The position numbers and the translations under genes are program-made. Of a stretch of DNA of 11,459 nt, positions 6,700-11,459 are shown one piece after another (position 1 is the stretch's first letter; each line of letters opens with the position of its first letter). The stretch lies in the NCBI GenBank assembly GCA_937980625.1, contig CALJPJ010000216.1, positions 1 to 11,459 on the forward strand, given 5' to 3'. The DNA is from an uncultured Bdellovibrionales bacterium (GTDB lineage Bacteria; Bdellovibrionota; Bdellovibrionia; Bdellovibrionales; UBA1609). The notes beneath the pieces were generated by a model. The model was not told where the DNA came from and made no database searches. It worked only from the letters and a program-made list of their open reading frames with translations.

Positions 6700-7182
6700 A
6701 TGATGAACGCAGATAAACAGCCTATGACTTTAAATGGTAAAGCTCAGCTTGAAGAGGAGCTTAGTGAGTTAATCAAAGTAGAGCGTCCAAAAATTATTAA
6801 AGCTATTGAAGTAGCAAGAAGCCATGGTGATTTAAGTGAAAATGCCGACTATGATGCTGCCAAGGAAAGACAGGGCTTTATTGAGGCTCGTATTTCTGAA
6901 ATTCAAAGTAAAATTGCTAATTCAGAAGTAATTGATACAGCAGCTATTAAGAGCGACCGTATTGTTTTTGGCGCTAAAGTTCAATTGCTAGATTGCATTA
7001 ATGATGAAGAAGTTACTTATCAGATTGTTGGTGAAGATGAAGCTGATGTAAAAAAAGGCAAAATTTCTATATTTTCTCCATTATCTAGGTCTTTAATTGG
7101 TAAAAGAGTCTCGGATGTTGTTGAATTTAATAGTCCAAATGGTGAAAAAGAGTTTGAAATACTATCGTTTGAGTTTTTATAA
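6700..7182 (+). CDS. greA: Transcription elongation factor GreA
   Basis: GreA binds in the secondary channel of RNA polymerase and stimulates cleavage of backtracked transcripts. The 160 residues match the usual GreA length of about 158. The N-terminal coiled coil (about 10-80) carries the diagnostic tip GDLSENADYDAAKERQ, with the acidic tip residues D44 and E47 that act at the polymerase active site. The C-terminal FKBP-like domain ends with SPLSRSLIGKRVSDVVEF and EFEILSFEF. The start ATG 6700 has GGAG 7 bases upstream; a second ATG follows immediately and could also serve. It is transcribed divergently from mgtE and stands 6 bases before the AsmA-like gene, with which it probably shares a transcript. 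Confidence 0.96.
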   Translation: MMNADKQPMTLNGKAQLEEELSELIKVERPKIIKAIEVARSHGDLSENADYDAAKERQGFIEARISEIQSKIANSEVIDTAAIKSDRIVFGAKVQLLDCINDEEVTYQIVGEDEADVKKGKISIFSPLSRSLIGKRVSDVVEFNSPNGEKEFEILSFEFL

Positions 7183-7188
7183 TGATGA

Positions 7189-9291
7189 ATGCCTAAAACA
7201 AACCCAATAAAACTATTTTTAATTTTAATTATTTGCTCCTTTAGCTTAGGCTTTTCTGTAAAAAAGTTTTTAAAAAGTAATTATTTAAATAATTATATTT
7301 CTAAAAAACTTTTAGTTATTTCAAGTAAGCATACTAAATTTAAATATAATAATTTTAATATTTTTGTATCAAAAAAACATTTTTTGCCAACCTTAATATT
7401 ACAAGTTAATGAAGTTAGTTTCTTTATACCTGATAAATGTAGAACTCAAATTAATATTTTAGCTAAAAAAATTATTTCGCCAGTAAATATTATTTCTGCT
7501 CTTTGGTATCGTAAAAATATTAAGTTAAATTTGTTACTAGAAAATGTATACGTAGAAAGAAAATTGTACACTTGCGAAAATGAAGTAACAATCAGCAGTA
7601 ATGATAACGATGATCTTGGCTCTAGTTCGCCAGTTGACATGAAACAGTACATACTTAAGGGAGTTAAAAATTTACCTAAATTAAAAATTTTAACTCATAA
7701 ACTGGCTAAGCGTTTACAGGATGTTTCAATTGATCATCTGGAGTATTCTGATCGTATCAGTTCGCAAGAAGTGTCAAAATTGAATATGAATTTTACTAAT
7801 TTGAAGTTGTATTTTAGGTCTGGAGAAATGAACATAACTGCGTCAGCTAATTGGCCGTACCATAAAGTGCTAGGGGAGAATCTACCTATACCAATATTTA
7901 GATTTTCGGTAAAAGAAGATCAGGTTAAGCTCAAGTTATTAGGCAAGGTTAAAGAAGGTCATCTGTCTGTAGATGCAAGAGCAGAGAGTGGTAAAGAAAA
8001 AGTATCAATTGATACTCGGGTTAGACAGGTCCCTATAGGCGAGGCGGTAAATTTTTTAAGAAATGTACTTAATGCCAAGGTGGATTACCAGTCGTCTTTG
8101 AGTTGGTTAAATTGTCATTTAAGAATTACTGGTATTGCCAAAGAAATTTTTAATAAAAAACAGACCATTAAGCAGTGCCAAATTGTAGGAGAATTAGGAG
8201 AATGGAATCTTTCTCCATACCGCTTTAGCTTAGCGCCATTAAATATGCAATCAGAGCCAATCCTCTTGTCGGTTAAAAAAGCTCGTCTTAATAAAGTAGT
8301 TAAATTTTTATCAATCGAAAGTAAAGTAAATGAAATAAAAAAAATGGGCCTATTTACTGGCGATATTAGTTGGTCGCCCATGCCACATATATGGCGTGCT
8401 AATGGAGTAATTAAAAATATTGAGGTCGAGTACAATTTGAAAAATAGGCTGATAAAACAACTTATTAAAAAAGTTAAATTTAGCATTAATGGCGAGAGAA
8501 CCCAAGTTAGGGCCACTGCACAAGAGTTTGAATTAAAAAATGGTTTACTAGCTGGAAAAGTTAATTATAATTATGATAAAATTGATAAGTTTGGAAAATT
8601 AGAAGCTATATTTGATAAAGTTAAATTTAGTGATGGTCTTGAAAAAATAATTTTAGCTGGTGAAACTGAATTTCATTTTGCCCAATTAAAGGGAATTGCT
8701 GACTTTAAAAAAATAAACCTATCTGGAAAGTTAAAATCAAAGAAAATAGATAGTCCTTATTATAAAAGCGGCCCTTATGAAGTTAATATCAAAGCAAAAA
8801 ATAACTCATTATCGGGTAATATTGTTTTTTCAAAGTTAAATTTTAAAGAAGATATTTTTGACTTATCTCAGGTTAAGTTGAATTCTATTATCTCGGAGCC
8901 AGATCTATTAAGGGTAAGTTTGATTGATGCTAACTTGGATTTTTCATTAGATTCAGAAAGTTTAATTTGGAAGTTTTCTAATGTTCAGAGCCGAGCAAAA
9001 AATTTACCCTTAGTTTTTACTAATTTTGGTACATTAAATAAAATTAAACTATATAGTCAGCTTGATTTTTTTATGCCCAAAAAAGAAATTTCTTGGTCTT
9101 GGAGTGGCTCACCAAAAGATTATCATTTATCTTTATCTAAAAGCTATATGGATGGAACTAAAGTTAATTATAAGCCAGGCTATCTAAAAAGTGTATATTC
9201 TAAAGCTGCTAATTTTAAGAACAAACCACCACACGTAAAGAGAGATTCCATCTTAGATAAAGCAAAAAAAATTCTACCTTTACAAAAATAA
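7189..9291 (+). CDS. Large membrane-anchored AsmA-like protein of unknown function
   Basis: The 700-residue product has one N-terminal membrane segment (about residues 6-24, IKLFLILIICSFSLGF), followed by a long region rich in alternating beta-strand patterns and lysine, with no catalytic motif I can name. This architecture, including an early segment of the 'LPTLILQVNEVSF' type, resembles AsmA/TamB-like proteins, which bridge the periplasm and affect lipid transport or outer-membrane assembly. The family call is tentative. The C-terminus is basic (KSVYSKAANFKNKPPHVKR). ATG 7189 is the first possible start, since an in-frame TGA ends just before it. No good ribosome-binding site precedes it; the TAATGATGAATG cluster at the greA stop suggests termination-reinitiation coupling. 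Its TAA abuts the stop of the convergent gene exactly. Confidence 0.6.
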   Translation: MPKTNPIKLFLILIICSFSLGFSVKKFLKSNYLNNYISKKLLVISSKHTKFKYNNFNIFVSKKHFLPTLILQVNEVSFFIPDKCRTQINILAKKIISPVNIISALWYRKNIKLNLLLENVYVERKLYTCENEVTISSNDNDDLGSSSPVDMKQYILKGVKNLPKLKILTHKLAKRLQDVSIDHLEYSDRISSQEVSKLNMNFTNLKLYFRSGEMNITASANWPYHKVLGENLPIPIFRFSVKEDQVKLKLLGKVKEGHLSVDARAESGKEKVSIDTRVRQVPIGEAVNFLRNVLNAKVDYQSSLSWLNCHLRITGIAKEIFNKKQTIKQCQIVGELGEWNLSPYRFSLAPLNMQSEPILLSVKKARLNKVVKFLSIESKVNEIKKMGLFTGDISWSPMPHIWRANGVIKNIEVEYNLKNRLIKQLIKKVKFSINGERTQVRATAQEFELKNGLLAGKVNYNYDKIDKFGKLEAIFDKVKFSDGLEKIILAGETEFHFAQLKGIADFKKINLSGKLKSKKIDSPYYKSGPYEVNIKAKNNSLSGNIVFSKLNFKEDIFDLSQVKLNSIISEPDLLRVSLIDANLDFSLDSESLIWKFSNVQSRAKNLPLVFTNFGTLNKIKLYSQLDFFMPKKEISWSWSGSPKDYHLSLSKSYMDGTKVNYKPGYLKSVYSKAANFKNKPPHVKRDSILDKAKKILPLQK

Positions 9292-9891
9292 TTAAATACT
9301 AAATTTTTTTTTCTTTGTAGAAGATTTTTTTAAAAAACCACAAGTGTAGTAATAGCTTTGTTGATAAGGGTTACCAGCGCCAGAAGACATCATAACAAGA
9401 GACTCAGTAAATGACGTTTCGCACTCGTTATGTAAATGGCGGCTCTCAGCGGTATGAATTAATTCATGAACTAAAATTTGGCTTATAGCTTGTAAACTGT
9501 AATTAAGTGATTTTGGGCATAAAAATATTGTTTGTAATTTACTTTTATTTACCATGGCGTCAGTCCCATTAAATTGGCACTCAAGCATTTCATTAGAAAA
9601 AATTGGACTATCATCAATGATTTGAATATCAATAGTTAACGAGTTTTGGTAGGCCTTTTCTATTATTTGTAATCGGTTACTTTTATTTAAATTAAATTTA
9701 TTTTCTTGATCAAGAATAAACAGATCAAAATTTATCACTTGTCTTGATAAGGTTTGTATCGATTTATTTAATAAATTTTGAGTGTTCATTAGGGCAGAAT
9801 TAACAAAAGAATTGTCACTTTTATTGTTGGAGTTTGCCTGACTGACTATTGAGATACAAAATATAAGTAATATGATGGAAGTGAATTTCAT
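9292..9891 (-). CDS. Secreted HExxH putative zinc metallopeptidase
   Basis: The 199-residue protein begins with a Sec signal peptide (about 1-21, MKFTSIILLIFCISIVSQAN). Near the C-terminus HELIH (142-146) is the zincin metal-binding and catalytic motif, inside ILVHELIHTAE. E156, E158 or E163 downstream (SRHLHNECETSFTE) could be the third zinc ligand in a gluzincin-like arrangement. Four cysteines (105, 125, 157, 184) lie in the mature protein and may form two disulfides, fitting a periplasmic or extracellular location. I do not recognise the family; substrate is unknown. ATG 9891-9889 has AAGGA 9 bases upstream. The lysine-rich tail (SSTKKKKFSI) is encoded by the T-rich stretch at the convergent gene end. 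It stands alone, converging on the AsmA-like gene with no space between stops. Confidence 0.65.
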   Translation of the reverse strand: MKFTSIILLIFCISIVSQANSNNKSDNSFVNSALMNTQNLLNKSIQTLSRQVINFDLFILDQENKFNLNKSNRLQIIEKAYQNSLTIDIQIIDDSPIFSNEMLECQFNGTDAMVNKSKLQTIFLCPKSLNYSLQAISQILVHELIHTAESRHLHNECETSFTESLVMMSSGAGNPYQQSYYYTCGFLKKSSTKKKKFSI

Positions 9892-10029
9892 TTGGGGTAT
9901 TCCTTAATTAGTAGTTTGGTCAAATATAAATATATCATAGTCATAGCTATAAAATTGAGTTTGTTCATGTTCTATGAAATAATGTTATCAATGTAAAAAA
10001 AATAGACAGCAATAGGTCCCTTTCCTTTT

Positions 10030-10749
10030 TTAGTGGGAGCTCCAAATTAAGCTACTATCATTATTATGGTATTTTGAGTTTAAATACCCACATTTTTGCA
10101 TGATCTTGAGCTTAAAATACTCCATATCTCGATAGCCATAAGCCTGCCATTTTAGCCCTTTAATCACTCGATTTATTCCCTCAGACACACTTGTTGTTAC
10201 TTTATATTTAAAATAATTCCACAACCTTTTTTCCTCCAGCAGTCGCCAAATAAATTTTACCAGTAACACAGCTTTCAATTCATAGGCCCATTCATAACAG
10301 GTGTTTAAAATCTCCTGTGCTTCTTCTTTTGTTTTGCAATCAAACATGGAGTGGAATTTTTCTTTTAAAAGTTCTAGCTTAGCCATTCTGTTATTTAATC
10401 TAAACACTTGCTCTAAATGACTTTTATCTCTACGGCTTCGATTTATATTCTTTCTTAAAAATACATACCTATATTTTCCATTCATTAAATCCCCCATTTG
10501 TCTTGCTACTGAGCCCTCTGGGTCCATAGCCTCAAGTTCATTTTTTCTCTCTTCATTGAGTGCGTTATTAAAATTTTGAACTATGTGAAAGCGATCAAAA
10601 ACTATTTTTGCTTTTGAGCAGTACTCACGAACACTTGCTGAGTAAGCTTCATGTTGATCTGTACAGGCATCATCTATTTGCTCACAGACCTGTTTGCCAA
10701 TAAGTTCAAAAAACTCATCACGTGTTTCATCATTTCTTCGTTGGCATAA
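10030..10749 (-). pseudogene. ISL3-family transposase remnant, 5'-truncated
   Basis: The minus-strand frame is open from 10749 (preceded by TAA at 10752-10750) to TAA at 10032-10030, giving 239 residues of an ISL3-type (IS204/IS1001/IS1096/IS1165) DDE transposase. Visible signatures are DETRDEFFELIG, CTDQHEAY with the likely second catalytic Asp (residue 31 of the remnant), VFDRFHIVQNFNNAL (DRFH, 52-55), and near the C-terminus SVSEGINRVIKGLKWQAYGYR with the catalytic Glu (residue 190). The N-terminal zinc-finger/HTH part and the first catalytic Asp (family GIDE motif) are missing, so it cannot be active. An internal ATG at 10527 would give a 165-residue product but is no real start. The C-terminal end looks complete. 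The other IS end is lost, so target duplication cannot be seen. Confidence 0.85.
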
Positions 10750-10778
10750 TTATTTAATGAAATGAGTAGTATTACTTT

Positions 10779-11459
10779 TTATTGCCACTTATAGAGACTA
10801 TTATCAATCATACTGTCATTATAATACTGGATATAAGCTTTAAGCTCATCGACGATGACTTTTGCTGGCGGAGGAAGTGAATGAGTTATCTCTTCTCCTT
10901 CTTTAAATTTATGTTCAGCCTTAAAAACATAAAAGCCTTCAGTCCCAGTTTCCTGGGTGAGGTGTCGGACAATATAATCTTTATTAGCGTATTGAAAGAT
11001 ATGGGATATGCGAGTAAGTACACGCCCATTTTGCTCGTCAGAAAACATAGACTGACCAAATAAATGTCTTTTCTTTGGCGTATGATTTAATAAGTCAAAA
11101 ATAGTAGGTGAAAAATCAAGGTGTTGTGTGACTTTGTTGCTAATGGCACCGGCTGCTAATTTTAAGTTTTCATTTTCTGAAAAAAACATCATTGGAACGC
11201 GGTAAAAGCCAAGCCCTGAGGTGCTTTTTTCAAACTCTTTTGTTTGGCTCGTATGATCACCGGTTATTACAAATAAAGTATTTTTATACCAGCTTTTAGT
11301 TTTAGCTAATTCGAAAAACTCTTTAATCATTAAATCGGTGTATAAAATAGTTCTTAAAATTGGTGGGTCAATTTTTTCAATTTGGTTTTCAAACTCTTTG
11401 GGAAACACAAAGGGTTGATGTGAGCTTAGTGTCAGGGTCGCTGTGACAAATGGCTCTTT
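10779..11459 (-). CDS. LTA synthase/MdoB-like sulfatase-fold phosphotransferase, C-terminal part
   Basis: The last 226 residues of a membrane-bound alkaline-phosphatase-superfamily enzyme related to LtaS and MdoB/OpgB are encoded; the N-terminal membrane helices and catalytic Thr lie beyond the window, where the frame stays open. Visible signatures are TLTLSSHQPF (residues 8-17 from the window edge, the family's SxHxPF substrate-site motif), YTDLMIKEFFELAK, and VITGDHT with D68 and H69 as metal ligands. QHLDFSPTIFDLLN and FGQSMF follow, all typical of the sulfatase domain. Such enzymes transfer phosphoglycerol or phosphoethanolamine to envelope polymers or glycans; the exact substrate cannot be told. 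A GTG at 11408 lies within the domain and is not the start. The transposase remnant begins about 30 bases after its stop. Confidence 0.85.
   Translation of the reverse strand, partial: KEPFVTATLTLSSHQPFVFPKEFENQIEKIDPPILRTILYTDLMIKEFFELAKTKSWYKNTLFVITGDHTSQTKEFEKSTSGLGFYRVPMMFFSENENLKLAAGAISNKVTQHLDFSPTIFDLLNHTPKKRHLFGQSMFSDEQNGRVLTRISHIFQYANKDYIVRHLTQETGTEGFYVFKAEHKFKEGEEITHSLPPPAKVIVDELKAYIQYYNDSMIDNSLYKWQ

Noticed and set aside
7204..7260. Lipoprotein signal in the AsmA-like protein (IICSF)
   Set aside because: The Cys sits inside the hydrophobic membrane segment without lipobox context; a membrane anchor fits better.
8115..8516. 133-codon open frame on the minus strand
   Set aside because: It is antisense to the AsmA-like gene; its hydrophobic look arises from the complement of lysine-rich codons.
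9892..10029. IS terminal inverted repeat (AGGTCCCTTTCC region)
   Set aside because: Only one end of the element remains, so no repeat pair or target duplication can be shown.
10881..11063. 60-codon open frame on the plus strand
   Set aside because: It is antisense to the sulfatase-fold gene, which has clear family motifs.
1..11459. CRISPR array, tRNA, rRNA, prophage or toxin-antitoxin genes
   Set aside because: I looked for regularly spaced repeats, tRNA-like cloverleaf ends and paired small ORFs on both strands and saw none.

Overview
The window is an AT-rich, gene-dense stretch of a Gram-negative chromosome. The gene content suggests a Bdellovibrionota/Oligoflexia-type or other former 'deltaproteobacterial' organism. 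The clues are a paired DUF1592/DUF1552 secretory module (families common in planctomycetes, myxobacteria and Bdellovibrio relatives), an 'NNC' lipoprotein cleavage region, an AsmA-like envelope protein and a DHH phosphoesterase with a DGDG motif. This placement is inference; no rRNA or other phylogenetic marker is present.

Layout: (1) 1-474 is the 3' end of an ATP-dependent phosphoenolpyruvate carboxykinase gene, closed by a strong 20-bp rho-independent terminator at 513-563. (2) 564-829 has no convincing gene, only a 50-codon protein-like open remnant on the minus strand. (3) 830-3975 on the minus strand is a translationally coupled two-gene operon: a lipoprotein of the DUF1587/1595/1592/1588/1585 family, then a Tat-exported DUF1552 protein. 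The genes overlap by ATGA. (4) 4081-6597 on the minus strand holds a Mg2+ channel/transporter gene (mgtE) and a DHH/DHHA1 phosphoesterase (NrnA-like). (5) mgtE and greA diverge from a compact region (about 6598-6699) where I see two interlocked promoters. This argues for a shorter mgtE start than the longest reading frame. (6) greA (6700-7182, plus) is followed closely by a 700-residue membrane-anchored AsmA-like protein, with a TAATGATGAATG stop/start cluster at the junction. (7) A secreted HExxH protein (9292-9891, minus) converges with it; the two stop codons abut exactly. (8) 10030-10749 is a 5'-truncated ISL3-family transposase remnant. (9) 10779-11459 is the C-terminal part of an LTA-synthase/MdoB-like sulfatase-fold phosphotransferase that runs off the window.

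Functionally the window mixes central metabolism (pckA), Mg2+ homeostasis (mgtE), RNA-oligonucleotide or nucleotide turnover (DHH protein), transcript elongation rescue (greA) and several envelope proteins of unknown role. The least understood part is the DUF1592 lipoprotein plus DUF1552 Tat-substrate pair. No CRISPR array, tRNA, rRNA, prophage or recognisable defence system was seen. The only mobile-element trace is the ISL3 remnant, with the small remnant at 667-819 of unknown origin.
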